Shown piece after piece: positions 1 through 8,917 of a stretch of 64,000 nucleotides of DNA. The stretch comes from Nitrospira sp. (GTDB lineage: Bacteria; Nitrospirota; Nitrospiria; Nitrospirales; Nitrospiraceae). The DNA is taken from positions 177,536-241,535 of the forward strand of contig SWDM01000014.1 of assembly GCA_005116835.1 (NCBI GenBank). The letters are read 5' to 3'. The translations under genes and the position numbers were made by a program. A model generated the notes under the pieces. That model did not search any database, had not been told where the DNA came from, and worked only from the letters and a program-made list of their open reading frames with translations. Numbering within the stretch: position 1 is the stretch's first letter; every line of letters starts with the position of its first letter.

Positions 1-108
1 CTTGACTTGCAGGAAGGTAAGCGCCTGTCTGTCTTCCGCCTCTTGCATCGAGGCGCAGCCTGCAAGTGAGACGAGCGAGATGAATATCGATAGCAGCGTT
101 GCCAGCAT
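1..108 (-). CDS. Lipoprotein, N-terminal part only
   Basis: Reading leftwards from an ATG at 108 there is an open frame of 36 codons running off the window edge. It begins with a short hydrophobic segment and ends in a clear lipobox (Leu-Ala-Gly-Cys, Cys at residue 18), followed by a charged mature start rich in Glu, Asp and Gln. This is a type II (lipoprotein) signal peptide, so the product is expected to be membrane-anchored by a lipidated cysteine. Nothing of the mature domain is visible, so function is unknown. It is divergent from the DsbA-like gene at 393, with a P2 palindrome between them. Confidence 0.6.
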   Translation of the reverse strand, partial: MLATLLSIFISLVSLAGCASMQEAEDRQALTFLQVK

Positions 109-250
109 GGGCACAGTATAACAGAGAGTAAGTTCGCGATACATTCGCTATAATGAGCGATCAGTGTCGATAGAACAGATTGCGGACAAATCGGGTTATA
201 CACAATGTACTGTTGGGATCATACATATTGGTGCTGCTGAAAAATAATCT

Positions 251-375
251 CAGGATGCTCAAAAAGGCTGTCCAGCAAGGCCGCAGGGAGCTCGGCGACC
301 GAAACGTACCCTTGGGGTACGTTGCAGGGAGACGGGCGACTGAGAACGCCGCTGGCGGACTTTTTCAGCATCCTG
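251..375. repeat. Palindromic element P2, copy 1
   Basis: A 125-bp imperfect palindrome. The outer arms begin CAGGATGCTCAAAAAG and end CTTTTTCAGCATCCTG. The centre carries a short GTACC/GGTAC hairpin and a conserved GCGTTCTC-like block (here inverted). The same architecture recurs at 15574, 18958, 31179, 35271, 53953 and 61935. It lies just upstream of the DsbA-like gene, and an open frame running through it is not part of that protein. Confidence 0.85.
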
Positions 376-392
376 CCAAGAAAGGAGTCGAT

Positions 393-1049
393 ATGGTGAA
401 AAGACGGTGTATGTACTGGGTCTTGGCAGTCTGTGCGGTTGTATGGACGGTCGCTATTCTGTGGGTCGCGCCGGCCGCAGCGGTCCCTCTCGATCTGAAC
501 GGTAAGTACGAGGTCATGACGGGTGAAGTGTCTACGCATACGCCCGGCAAGGTGAAAATGATCGAGTTTGCCGACTTTTATTGCCCTCATTGTCATCTTT
601 TCGACGAGACTGCGATCCCGCAGCTGATGAAAGAGTTCGGGAACAAGCTGGAGATTACGATGGTCGGCTTTCCCGTCATTCGTGGGAAACTCCCGACCGC
701 ATTCGATATGTATGAGCAGGCCAGGATGATGGGTAAGGGCAACGAGATGAGGAAGGTGTTGTTTCGCACGATCCACAAAGACAAGATCGACGGTGTGCTG
801 GATCGCTCGCTACGGGAAGTGCTGATTAAGGAAGTGGGCCTCGATCCGAAAGTGTTTGAAGAAGGAATGACCAGCGGAAAGCCGGCTAGGGCGGTTGACG
901 AGGGCAAGCGGTGGGGCGAACGGATTAAGGTATCATCCACTCCTTCAATCTTGCTGGATGGCAATATCAAGGTCGATGGCGCGAACATGAGCCCTGAAAA
1001 TGTCATGTCGATCATTCGGAGCATTCTGGAAAACGACGCGAAGAGGTAA
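393..1049 (+). CDS. DsbA-family thiol-disulfide oxidoreductase, exported
   Basis: A 218-residue protein. It starts with a basic n-region and one hydrophobic segment ending Ala-Ala-Ala, a signal peptide or anchor. A thioredoxin-fold active site follows, Cys64-Pro-His-Cys67, preceded by the usual Glu-Phe-(Ala)-Asp-Phe strand. A Ser-Thr-Pro-Ser motif near residue 187 would be the cis-proline loop. CPHC is the classical DsbA motif, so disulfide formation in periplasmic proteins is the likely role. The reading frame is open back to 180, but that extension translates a P2 repeat. The ATG at 393 has an AAAGGAG ribosome site six bases upstream and was chosen. It stands before the copper ATPase and may serve envelope or metal stress. 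Confidence 0.85.
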   Translation: MVKRRCMYWVLAVCAVVWTVAILWVAPAAAVPLDLNGKYEVMTGEVSTHTPGKVKMIEFADFYCPHCHLFDETAIPQLMKEFGNKLEITMVGFPVIRGKLPTAFDMYEQARMMGKGNEMRKVLFRTIHKDKIDGVLDRSLREVLIKEVGLDPKVFEEGMTSGKPARAVDEGKRWGERIKVSSTPSILLDGNIKVDGANMSPENVMSIIRSILENDAKR

Positions 1050-1057
1050 GCTTGAAA

Positions 1058-1139
1058 GTACTGAGTGCTGAGTACTGAGTGCTGAGACCTAAGTGCCGAA
1101 AGTCTGAAAACTCAGCACTCAGCACTTTGAACTCAGAAC
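1058..1139. repeat. Word-repeat hairpin (GTGCTGAG type)
   Basis: The left arm is made of repeated AGTACTGAG/GTGCTGAG words. The right arm is the complementary CTCAGCACTCAGCACT series, giving a long imperfect hairpin between the DsbA-like gene and the copper ATPase. Similar hairpins using the same word lie at 24048 and (in part) 39845. Confidence 0.75.
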
Positions 1140-1154
1140 TCCTTCTGAGGGAAG

Positions 1155-3695
1155 ATGGCGATTGATCCAATCTGTGGGATGACGGTCGATCCGGCTACGG
1201 CAGCCGGAAGCCATGACTACCAAGATCAGCGTTACTATTTTTGCGGCCTCTTTTGCCTGGAACGATTCAAGGCCGATCCGGAACGGGCGTTACAGCCGCG
1301 GTCAGTAAGTCCTCCCAAGCCGACCACAAGAAGATCCCTTCCCATGATGCAATCTGCTCCGGTTGTGACCGGGCCTGCATCCATCGATCCCGTGTGTGGG
1401 ATGACAGTATATCCAGCGACTGCAGCTGGTTCTTATCAGTACAAAGGGAAGACCTTCTACTTTTGTGCAACGAGTTGCCTCACCAAGTTTCGGATCGATC
1501 CGACCCACTATTTGATATCTCCTGAGCAGCGCGCTCCGCTCGTCATGCCGGTACTTCCTGGAGGGGTGGTTGAGTATATCTGCCCGATGGACCCGGAAGT
1601 GCTTGAGACCAAACCGGGGGCTTGCCGGATTTGCGGAATGGCGTTGGAACCCAAAGTCGTCTCGCTTGAAGATGAAGGGAATCCCGAGCTTGAAGACATG
1701 ACCAAGCGGTTCTGGTTCTGTCTCGGGCCTTCCCTCTTGGTTATGCTCCTGGCCATGGCCGACATGGTTCCCGGTTTATCGCTTCCCCAGGCCTTGACCG
1801 GCACGACGAGGAACTGGGTGCAATGGGTGCTGGCGACACCGGTGGTGCTCTGGGGAGGCTGGCCGTTTTTCCAGCGAGGATGGAGTTCAGTGGTGAGCTG
1901 GGCTCCCAACATGTTCACGCTCATTGCCATGGGAACTGGCGCGGCCTATGGCTACAGCACTCTCGCCACCGTCGCACCGACGATGCTTCCCAGTTCATTC
2001 CATCTGCACGATGGCTCCATCGCGGTCTATTTTGAAGCTGCGGCCATTATTACGCTGCTCGTCCTGCTCGGACAGGTCCTTGAGTTGAAGGCCCGGAGTC
2101 AGACGAGCTCCGCAATTCGTTCGTTGCTTCGGCTTGCGCCAAAGACGGCCAGGTTGATCAAACCGGACGGCGGTGAGGAAGATGTGCCGCTTGAGCACAT
2201 TCGGGTAGGTCTTCGACTGCGTGTCAGGCCGGGAGAACGAGTGCCGGTCGATGGAATGGTCGAAGAAGGTATGACGTCTGTGGATGAATCCATGATCACA
2301 GGGGAATCGATCCCGGTCCAAAAAACAGTCGGAGTACGGGTGACCGGGGGGACCATCAACGGCACAGGTGGGATCGTCATGGTCGCAGAACGAGTCGGGC
2401 GAGACACGATGCTTGCCCGGATCGTGCAGATGGTCAGTGAGGCGCAACGGACCAGAGCGCCGATCCAGCGCCTTGCGGATGTGACCGCGGGATATTTTGT
2501 TCCATTGGTTGTGGCTGCTGCGGCGATTACGGCAGTCGCTTGGGCGATCTGGGGTCCGGAACCGAAGTTGGCCTATGCGCTGGTCAATGCCGTGGCGGTT
2601 CTGATCATTGCCTGTCCCTGCGCGTTGGGATTGGCAACGCCGATGTCGATCATGGTCGGAACCGGTCGTGGGGCGACGGTGGGGGTCTTGGTGAAGAAGG
2701 CTGAGGCGTTGGAGGTGTTCGGTAAGGTCGATACGCTCGTCGTCGATAAGACCGGAACCCTCACGGAGGGTAAGCCGAAACTCCTGTCGGTGTTGGTGGC
2801 GCCGCCATGGTCCGATGCGGATCTGTTGCGTCTCGCGGCAAGCCTTGAACGCAGCAGCGAGCATCCGCTGGCGACAGCAGTGGTGGCAGGGGCCGAAGGG
2901 CGAGGGATCCAATGCGTTCCTGCTACGCAATTTCGTTCGGTGACGGGGAAGGGTGTGATCGGGATGGTCACTGGTCGTCGCGTTGCCATTGGGACGACGG
3001 CATTCCTGCAACAGGACGTTGGGGTATCCGGTGAGAGCCTCACGCATCTGGACAAAGAGGCGGCTGCGCTTCGCCGTGAAGGGCAAACAACCCTGTTTGT
3101 TTCCGTCGATGAGCAGGTTGCCGGCGTAATTGGCGTGGGAGATCCGATTAAAGCCTCTACTCGTGAAGCTTTGCGTGAGCTGAAGGCCGAAGGCATCCAC
3201 GTCGTCATGGTGACGGGAGATCATCTCGATACGGCAGAGGCGGTGGCCCGGCAGCTTGGCATTGAGGATGTCATGGCGAATGTCTTGCCGGCGCAAAAGG
3301 GAGAAATCATTGCCAGGCTTAAATCGCAAGGCCGCGTGGTCGCGATGGCCGGTGATGGTGTGAATGATGCCCCTGCCCTGGCGTTGGCTGACGTCGGTAT
3401 TGCGATGGGAACAGGGGCGGATACGGCCATTGAAAGCGCAGGCATGACGCTGGTGAAGGGGGATCTGCGCGGGCTGCTTCGCGCGCGGAGGCTGAGCCAG
3501 TCCACGATGCGGAATATCCGGCAAAATCTCTTATTTGCCTTTCTCTACAACGTGATCGGCGTTCCCATCGCAGCCGGCGCGTTGTATCCGGTCTGGGGAA
3601 TACTCTTGAGTCCCATGATTGCCAGTGCCGCCATGACCTTCAGCTCCGTGTCTGTCATCTCCAACGCCCTCCGCCTGCGGCATGTGGAATTGTAA
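1155..3695 (+). CDS. copA: Copper-translocating P1B-type ATPase with tandem YHS domains
   Basis: An 846-residue P-type ATPase that would export copper (or a similar soft metal) across the inner membrane. The N-terminus has two YHS domains (about residues 2-45 and 75-118), each with Asp-Pro-(I/V)-Cys-Gly-Met and a later Phe-Cys. A short metal-binding segment with Cys-Pro-Met-Asp-Pro and Cys-Arg-Ile-Cys-Gly-Met follows near 140-165. Visible core motifs are the intramembrane Cys487-Pro-Cys489, the phosphorylation motif Asp531-Lys-Thr-Gly-Thr, a Ser-Glu-His-Pro site and the hinge Gly733-Asp-Gly-Val-Asn-Asp-Ala-Pro. The usual GMTCxxC-type HMA domain is absent, replaced by the YHS pair. CPC plus HP indicates P1B transport; Cu+ is the best guess, with Cu2+/Ag+ possible. 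Confidence 0.93.
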   Translation: MAIDPICGMTVDPATAAGSHDYQDQRYYFCGLFCLERFKADPERALQPRSVSPPKPTTRRSLPMMQSAPVVTGPASIDPVCGMTVYPATAAGSYQYKGKTFYFCATSCLTKFRIDPTHYLISPEQRAPLVMPVLPGGVVEYICPMDPEVLETKPGACRICGMALEPKVVSLEDEGNPELEDMTKRFWFCLGPSLLVMLLAMADMVPGLSLPQALTGTTRNWVQWVLATPVVLWGGWPFFQRGWSSVVSWAPNMFTLIAMGTGAAYGYSTLATVAPTMLPSSFHLHDGSIAVYFEAAAIITLLVLLGQVLELKARSQTSSAIRSLLRLAPKTARLIKPDGGEEDVPLEHIRVGLRLRVRPGERVPVDGMVEEGMTSVDESMITGESIPVQKTVGVRVTGGTINGTGGIVMVAERVGRDTMLARIVQMVSEAQRTRAPIQRLADVTAGYFVPLVVAAAAITAVAWAIWGPEPKLAYALVNAVAVLIIACPCALGLATPMSIMVGTGRGATVGVLVKKAEALEVFGKVDTLVVDKTGTLTEGKPKLLSVLVAPPWSDADLLRLAASLERSSEHPLATAVVAGAEGRGIQCVPATQFRSVTGKGVIGMVTGRRVAIGTTAFLQQDVGVSGESLTHLDKEAAALRREGQTTLFVSVDEQVAGVIGVGDPIKASTREALRELKAEGIHVVMVTGDHLDTAEAVARQLGIEDVMANVLPAQKGEIIARLKSQGRVVAMAGDGVNDAPALALADVGIAMGTGADTAIESAGMTLVKGDLRGLLRARRLSQSTMRNIRQNLLFAFLYNVIGVPIAAGALYPVWGILLSPMIASAAMTFSSVSVISNALRLRHVEL

Positions 3696-3728
3696 GTGCG
3701 CCTCCGGCACACGCATGTTAGGCTACAA

Positions 3729-3836
3729 CGCTGGTTTATTTTGTTTATTTAGTTGGTTTGGTTTATCTGATTGGTTTCGTTCAACCAAACGGACTAGACA
3801 GACGAAATAGACCGAACAGACCAGACAGACTTTTGG
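3729..3836. repeat. Word-repeat hairpin (GGTTTGTTT type)
   Basis: A T/G-rich left half (repeats of TTTGTTTATTTGGTTGG-like words) faces an A/C-rich right half (CCAAAC, AGACAGAC, AAATAGACC). This forms a long imperfect hairpin upstream of the HtrA gene. A near twin with the same loop sequence (TTCGTTCAACCAAAC) lies at 20957-21072. Part of it reads as protein in front of HtrA but should not be counted as coding. Confidence 0.7.
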
Positions 3837-3862
3837 GGCAGCCTGCTAGAAAGGACCGTCGC

Positions 3863-5278
3863 GTGGTTGGATCCAACGTTCTATTGCGAGTGGTGATCGG
3901 GCTCGGTGTGGGGGGCGCGCTCCTGGCTGGAACAGGTCTGGCTGAGAATCGGGCGATTCCTCCTGTGGCGAGCGGGGGAGAACTTCAGGCGCAGGTCAAG
4001 GTGACTGCGACCAAAGTGATTCCTGCTGTCGTCAGCATTGCCTCCACAGTGATGGTCCGCGATCAAGCGTTCAGCGACGAAGCACTGCCGTTCGGGTTGT
4101 TCAAGGACGTCCCGTCGCGGCGGCAGTACGGCCAAGGTTCCGGTGTCATCGTGTCGTCGGATGGCTACATTATGACGAATAACCATGTCATTGCCGACGC
4201 CGTCGATGTAGAAGTAATTCTTGCCGACCGGCGGCAATTCAAAGGGCGTGTAGTGGCCACCGATCCGAAAACCGATGTGGCGGTGGTGAAGATTCAGGCG
4301 ACCAATCTTCCGACCGTGACATGGGGAGATTCGAGCACGCTCGCCGTCGGCGAATTTGTGCTCGCGATCGGGAACCCGCTCGGGTTAAGCCGCAGCGTGA
4401 CGTTCGGCATTGTCAGTGCCGTCGGTCGCGCGGATGTCGGGGTCGCGGATTTCGAAGATTTCATTCAAACCGATGCCCCCATCAATCCAGGCAATTCCGG
4501 CGGGGCCTTGGTGACGCTCAATGGGGAGTTGGTGGGGATCAATACGGCTATTGCCAGCCCCACAGGTGGCAGCGTCGGCGTGGGCTTCGCCATCCCGAGC
4601 AATATGGCCAGGGCCGCCATGCAGAGCCTGCTCAAGACCGGTCATGTCGTTCGTGGGTTCCTCGGCGCCTCGACGCAAGACGTGACGCCGATATTGGGCA
4701 AGGTCTTTCGTCTTCCCGACGTGAAGGGAGCGATCGTGACCGATGTGCAGGCGAAAGGGTCCGCCGAGAAAGCCGGACTCAAGCGCGGAGATGTGATCGT
4801 GAGATTCGACGGGCGCGACGTGATGGATAGCGGACATCTTCGAAACCTCGTGGCTGCCTCGACGATCGGGAGCAAGCATCGGCTGGACCTCATGCGCGAG
4901 AGTAAACCCTACCAAGCCGAATTGGTTGTGCAGGAAGCGCCGCGTGAACGGGTCAAGAAGAACCAGGCTGCGTCGTCCTCAGCCGCCACGGCCCATCCCC
5001 TTACCGGCGTCGTCTTCGACGATGTTACAGCGCCGTTGGCTCGGCAAATGGATCTGGCTGTGACCAGCGGGGTGGTGGTCACGGACATCGAAGAAGGAAG
5101 CCTGGCTGAATCCTCCGGTCTCCAGCCGGGAGACGTAGTACTGGAACTCAACCGTCAGCCCGTTCCAAACTTCTCCGTCTTTCAGCGATTGGCCGATCCG
5201 ATTAAGCCATCCGATCTTGCCCTCCTGCTGGTCAACCGGCAGGGGAACGTCATGTACATCCCCGTCAAGGGTGAGTAG
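3863..5278 (+). CDS. degP: HtrA/DegP-family periplasmic serine protease
   Basis: A Do-like protease of about 471 residues. A hydrophobic signal segment is followed by a trypsin-fold domain with the triad His108 (Asn-Asn-His-Val), Asp138 (Thr-Asp-Val-Ala-Val) and Ser212 (Gly-Asn-Ser-Gly-Gly-Ala). Two PDZ domains follow (about 250-335 and 380-465), the DegP/DegQ layout. It should degrade or refold damaged envelope proteins. The frame is open upstream to an ATG at 3758, but that extension is the translation of the repeat at 3729-3836. The GTG at 3863 has an AAGGA site seven bases upstream and gives a clean signal peptide, so it was taken as the start. The gene lies downstream of copA in the same direction, consistent with an envelope stress cluster. 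A P1 palindrome follows the stop. Confidence 0.92.
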   Translation: MVGSNVLLRVVIGLGVGGALLAGTGLAENRAIPPVASGGELQAQVKVTATKVIPAVVSIASTVMVRDQAFSDEALPFGLFKDVPSRRQYGQGSGVIVSSDGYIMTNNHVIADAVDVEVILADRRQFKGRVVATDPKTDVAVVKIQATNLPTVTWGDSSTLAVGEFVLAIGNPLGLSRSVTFGIVSAVGRADVGVADFEDFIQTDAPINPGNSGGALVTLNGELVGINTAIASPTGGSVGVGFAIPSNMARAAMQSLLKTGHVVRGFLGASTQDVTPILGKVFRLPDVKGAIVTDVQAKGSAEKAGLKRGDVIVRFDGRDVMDSGHLRNLVAASTIGSKHRLDLMRESKPYQAELVVQEAPRERVKKNQAASSSAATAHPLTGVVFDDVTAPLARQMDLAVTSGVVVTDIEEGSLAESSGLQPGDVVLELNRQPVPNFSVFQRLADPIKPSDLALLLVNRQGNVMYIPVKGE

Positions 5279-5289
5279 GGGGAGTGCAG

Positions 5290-5376
5290 GGTGACCAGAC
5301 GCCTCACGTGCTCGCAGACCGCGCACAATAAGAATGTGCTCGGTCGATGCGCGCAGTCTGAGGCGACCTGGTCACC
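5290..5376. repeat. Palindromic element P1, copy 1
   Basis: Arms GGTGACCAGACGCCTCA and TGAGGCGACCTGGTCACC flank the P1 core (CGCGCA, then AATGTGCTCGGTCGATG, then CGCGCA). It sits 11 bases after the HtrA stop codon and may act as a transcript end. The stretch 5377-5530 up to the HupE stop has only a degenerate half-copy of the core. Confidence 0.8.
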
Positions 5377-5530
5377 CCGCTTTAGGGGAAGTAGATTCCA
5401 GGGTGAATGCACACACTCAGAAGGATGATCTGGCTGTTCCACTCCTATCCTCCTGAGGCCGCTCGTTGCATGGGCACAGGAGACTCACCGGGCCATCTTT
5501 CTCCTGCTGGCAGTCTTTCCCTGCATCCTG

Positions 5531-6655
5531 CTAGAGAGGGATCAGTTTGAGATCGAAGGTTCGTTCGATGAGCCAGGCGCAGGCGAGACCGGCGATGGCG
5601 AGCGAACCGCTCACCAGCACCAGCCGTTGATAGGACCAGGATCTTCTCAGACCGTAAGCCATCGGCAAGAACATCGCGACGATCGCCAGTTGACCCACCT
5701 CCACTCCCAGATTGAAACTCACTAAGCTCAGCGCGAGAGATTCTTTTGGCAGACCGAGGTCGCTCAGCACCGTAGCAAACCCAAAGCCGTGAATCAGGCC
5801 GAACAGAAATGCCACTAACCAACGGCGCTGGGAAAGGGCTGGATAGAGATTGGCGCATGCAGCATAGATAACCGATGCGGCGATTGCGGATTCGACCAGT
5901 CGCGATGGTAGCGCGATCAGGCCTAGGGTCGCCAAGCCGAGGGTGATCGAGTGGGCGAGGGTAAAGGCGGTGACGATCGCAACGACTTCTCCGAGAGCGG
6001 AGAAGAAATCGGGAGTCGATTCCCACCGGCCTCCGGCTCTCCGCAGCACGGAGGGTAACAGTAATGCCAGCAGAAATAGCACGTGGTCATAACCAAGCCA
6101 GATATGCCAGATACCTTCCTGTGCATATTGTCGGATCTGTCGCCATGCCGAAGTCGTACCGATCGTAAATTGTTGAGCCGGCGATTCCTGACTGAAGATC
6201 GCGGCCAGCGTTTCGTTTCCGCCCGTGAGTTTCAGCAGCCCCTTGTGCTGGGCATCGAGCTCGAAGAGGAGCCGATAATCGATCGAGAAATCGCGAATGG
6301 GGGCTGGACAGGTTGTGGTGAATCGCAGCACCGCATAGGTGCCGTCTGTGTGATGGTCGATCAACTGATCGGCGATGGCTGTTGAACAGGGCCTCTTGCC
6401 GGTGTGAACGGTCAGATGCGAGAACGCATAGGAGGCGATGGCATCGTGCCTGGCACGCACCTCTCCCCAGGTAATGGCTCCGTCGCCGTCGGTATCCAAG
6501 CCGATTGCATAATCCAGGTCGCGCAACGCGATATCCCATCGCCCTTCGGCCTGTGAGTCGTTCACCGTAAAAGAGAGATAACTGTCGCTGGGCTTGTGGG
6601 CCCAGGCGGGAGCGCTCAGAAGAAGAAGTATCGCCAGGGCAAGGATTAGCCGCAT
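5531..6655 (-). CDS. HupE/UreJ-2 family membrane protein
   Basis: About 374 residues with a cleavable-looking signal (hydrophobic stretch ending Ala-Trp-Ala), then an extracytoplasmic domain of about 160 residues. That domain carries an EF-hand-like Asp-x-Asp-Gly-Asp-Gly loop near residues 53-58. A C-terminal membrane domain of six or seven helices follows, with the HupE/UreJ hallmark Gly-Tyr-Asp-His-Val-Leu-Phe and a later Gly-Leu-Ile-His-Gly-Phe-Gly-Phe. HupE and UreJ proteins are linked to nickel supply for hydrogenase and urease; the '-2' subfamily with a long N-domain is less well understood. The ATG overlaps the TPR gene's stop by one base (TGATG), so the two are translationally coupled. 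A GGAGGAGA site precedes the start. Confidence 0.8.
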   Translation of the reverse strand: MRLILALAILLLLSAPAWAHKPSDSYLSFTVNDSQAEGRWDIALRDLDYAIGLDTDGDGAITWGEVRARHDAIASYAFSHLTVHTGKRPCSTAIADQLIDHHTDGTYAVLRFTTTCPAPIRDFSIDYRLLFELDAQHKGLLKLTGGNETLAAIFSQESPAQQFTIGTTSAWRQIRQYAQEGIWHIWLGYDHVLFLLALLLPSVLRRAGGRWESTPDFFSALGEVVAIVTAFTLAHSITLGLATLGLIALPSRLVESAIAASVIYAACANLYPALSQRRWLVAFLFGLIHGFGFATVLSDLGLPKESLALSLVSFNLGVEVGQLAIVAMFLPMAYGLRRSWSYQRLVLVSGSLAIAGLACAWLIERTFDLKLIPL

Positions 6656-7857
6656 CAGGATCTCTCCTCCGGAAACTGCGCGGCCAGTTGTTGGAGCCGC
6701 AAGTCCTCCACATGATTGGCGCGCAGCCACGCGATGACCGGTCTCGCTGCCTCTCGGCTGCCAAAGGCTAGCGCGCTTTCGAGCAAGAGACGCGCGTCCC
6801 AGGGTTCTTTTTGGATCTTCCAGTTGGCTTGTGCGAGGCTGAGCGCCGTCTTTGGATCGTGAAGCAGCGCAAGGGTGAAGCGCGCCTCCTCTCGCACATG
6901 CACGTTGGTGCCTCGTTCTCGGCCAGCAGCAAAGCGAGCTGCGAGCTCAGCTATGTGTTCCTTCGATCCGGACAAGTGGAGCGCCTGCTCGGCCAGCGTC
7001 AGACGCAGGAGCAATCCGTCGGCTCTGGTCTCATGCTGTAAAAGGGTGACAACCTTTTGTGCGTGTCCTTGATCGAGAAGGAAATCGGCATAGGCGCCTA
7101 AGAGATACTGATCCTTTACATCGAGACTGCGCGCGTCGGTAAAATATTGTTCTGCGGTCTGTGCGTCTCCCGTGCGAGTTGCGGCTTCCGCCAGAATGGT
7201 GAAAATCCAGAGACGTTCGCGCGCTGAGACTCCTGGACGGTCCAGGAGCGAGGTCAGCTGCTCACGGCTCTTGGTGGCATGGCCGGTCAGGCTTGCAATG
7301 TCGCCCAAACAGGTGAGCGCGACATGCCGTCCTGCAAGGCGAAACAGCGGCTGGCAGGCGCGCCGAGCCTCTTCGTATCGTCCCTGGACCTGGTAGATCG
7401 ACGCTTTAGTGAGCCAGGCTTGGGCGTTCGTGGGCTGCATCCTCAGAACCGTATCGAGATCGGAGAGGGCGAGGTCGAACTCGTGGGCGTTTTGGCGGAT
7501 CGTCGCCCTTAACAAGAGCGTTGAGGGTGGAGGCGTCGCGTGATTCAACCAGGGAGCCAGTACGGCTTGCGCCTGACCAAGAAACCGCGGATCCCCTTCC
7601 GATCGTGACTGTTCGATGAGCCTGGTCGCAAGGGAAACAGCCGCATCTACGTTCTGTGGGTCATGCAACAGATTTGCGCGCAGTGCCCTGGTCTCTCTCG
7701 CAACTGGATCGGTGGCTTTGACTGTGAGCTGTTCGAGTACTTGATTGTCCTGTTGAGGGAGAAAAGGTTCTCCTGCTGCGATCGGGGCTTGGCTCAATGC
7801 AAGCCACCCGATTGCGATCAAACCGCTCACTGTGCGTATTCCGTTCATCGCGTTCAT
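6655..7857 (-). CDS. Tetratricopeptide-repeat protein, exported
   Basis: About 400 residues. A signal peptide (hydrophobic run ending Pro-Ile-Ala-Ala-Gly) is followed by about ten TPR-like helical hairpins; the clearest are around residues 95-175 and 210-270. TPR proteins scaffold multi-protein complexes, and this one is predicted to be periplasmic. It lies between the TonB-like gene (one base from that gene's stop) and the HupE-like gene (one-base overlap), so all three are in one transcript. Two in-frame ATGs (7857 and 7848) are possible starts; neither has a strong ribosome site, as expected for coupled translation. Confidence 0.75.
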   Translation of the reverse strand: MNAMNGIRTVSGLIAIGWLALSQAPIAAGEPFLPQQDNQVLEQLTVKATDPVARETRALRANLLHDPQNVDAAVSLATRLIEQSRSEGDPRFLGQAQAVLAPWLNHATPPPSTLLLRATIRQNAHEFDLALSDLDTVLRMQPTNAQAWLTKASIYQVQGRYEEARRACQPLFRLAGRHVALTCLGDIASLTGHATKSREQLTSLLDRPGVSARERLWIFTILAEAATRTGDAQTAEQYFTDARSLDVKDQYLLGAYADFLLDQGHAQKVVTLLQHETRADGLLLRLTLAEQALHLSGSKEHIAELAARFAAGRERGTNVHVREEARFTLALLHDPKTALSLAQANWKIQKEPWDARLLLESALAFGSREAARPVIAWLRANHVEDLRLQQLAAQFPEERS

Positions 7858-7858
7858 T

Positions 7859-8818
7859 TCAGTCGCGCGAATAAGTGATGGGTATGCGCATGATGATCTG
7901 CGGACGCTCGATGGCATAGTCGAGCGGCATAGGGAAGGCGCGATGCACCAGCGTCACAGCTTCCCGATCGATCCGCTCCAATCCGGAACTCGTTATAACT
8001 TCAGCTTCCATCAACTCTCCCGTGCCGGAGACCACAGCCTTGACCAGAACCTTGAGCTTGCTTGCATCATTGAGGGATGGATGCGAAAAACGCTTCAGTT
8101 CTTCCAGCCGACGGGACACAGCTCGCTGCAACCAACTGTAATCTGCTCGGGCCACAGACGGTTGATTGGAGGCTATCGGTAGAACTGAGGTGGGTGGTGC
8201 CTGCGATGGCTCGCGAGACTGAGCCGTCTCCATAGCAACATCGACGATGGACGGGGCCGGCTGCGGAGGTATTTCTTGCTCTGTTGACGCTGTGATAGCT
8301 GTGGATGGTTCTGTTGCAACCGGTGTTGTGGCCACCATTGTGTGAGGACGTTCGGGAGCGTTCCGTTGTATGGGCACTGTGCCTTGGATAGCTGGCGTTG
8401 GTTCGGAAATAGAAGCTGTCGGTGGTACTGTCTCTGGCTTGGCCAGCGCAAGATCCGTTGGCGTTGGGATGGCTATCACCGGCCTGACATTGTTGGATGC
8501 CTGAATTGTCTCGTTGATGTTGTTTGTCTGTTGTGGAACGGGTAAAGGCAGGTTCCGTATTAGCGACGCCTGAGTCGGCTCGCTGGCTTCATCCGGTTGG
8601 AGCAACTCATTTCCGGAGGGAGCGTCGATGGTCTGCTCAACAACGGAGGCCTGTTGGGGTAACTCGACAAGAGTAACGTCCCATCGAAAGGGCTCAGGGT
8701 GAATCATGGCGGGAAGATGACGGAAGGCCGGTATGATCACGCTCAGAAGGATTCCGTGTATGATGAGCGAGAGCCCCCATCCCTCGATCTGACGCCGTTG
8801 AATGGCCCTAGATTGCAT
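7859..8818 (-). CDS. TonB-like energy transducer protein
   Basis: A 319-residue protein. One N-terminal membrane helix (about residues 15-35) leads into a long linker rich in Pro, Gln, Thr and Ala, then a C-terminal TonB-fold domain of about 95 residues. The TonB domain contains a Val-x-Gly-Thr-Gly-Glu-Leu strand and Ser-Ser-Gly-Leu-Glu-Arg-Ile-Asp, typical of the family. It would carry proton-motive energy from an ExbBD complex to an outer-membrane receptor. No exbB or exbD is in the window. The TonB-dependent receptor at 13519 is a possible partner, but this is inference. It is the first of three tightly packed genes (TonB-like, TPR, HupE-like). Confidence 0.75.
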   Translation of the reverse strand: MQSRAIQRRQIEGWGLSLIIHGILLSVIIPAFRHLPAMIHPEPFRWDVTLVELPQQASVVEQTIDAPSGNELLQPDEASEPTQASLIRNLPLPVPQQTNNINETIQASNNVRPVIAIPTPTDLALAKPETVPPTASISEPTPAIQGTVPIQRNAPERPHTMVATTPVATEPSTAITASTEQEIPPQPAPSIVDVAMETAQSREPSQAPPTSVLPIASNQPSVARADYSWLQRAVSRRLEELKRFSHPSLNDASKLKVLVKAVVSGTGELMEAEVITSSGLERIDREAVTLVHRAFPMPLDYAIERPQIIMRIPITYSRD

Positions 8819-8876
8819 CTTTGCTCTCTCGGTTGTTGTGCAAGTAGCTCAGTGAGCCGTCTCTGAGAAGAATCAT

Positions 8877-8906
8877 GGGGGTGTCGCGCATAGGCGCGAC
8901 ACCCCC
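8877..8906 (-). terminator. Strong hairpin after the DUF4331 gene
   Basis: A perfect 13-bp stem (GGGGGTGTCGCGC / GCGCGACACCCCC) with loop ATAG, 11 bases past the DUF4331 stop in the direction of transcription. No clean U-tract follows, so it may be a partial terminator or an mRNA 3'-end stabiliser between DUF4331 and the TonB-like gene. Confidence 0.7.
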
Positions 8907-8917
8907 TAAGGCACCAG

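Noticed and set aside
180..392. N-terminal extension of the DsbA-like protein
   Set aside because: The frame is open, but the extension is a translation of a P2 palindrome; a good ribosome site and signal peptide support the start at 393.
1995..3524. A 509-codon open frame antisense to the copper ATPase
   Set aside because: Shadow of a GC-rich coding region; no family motif, no ribosome site, and Arg/His-rich composition typical of reverse-frame artefacts.
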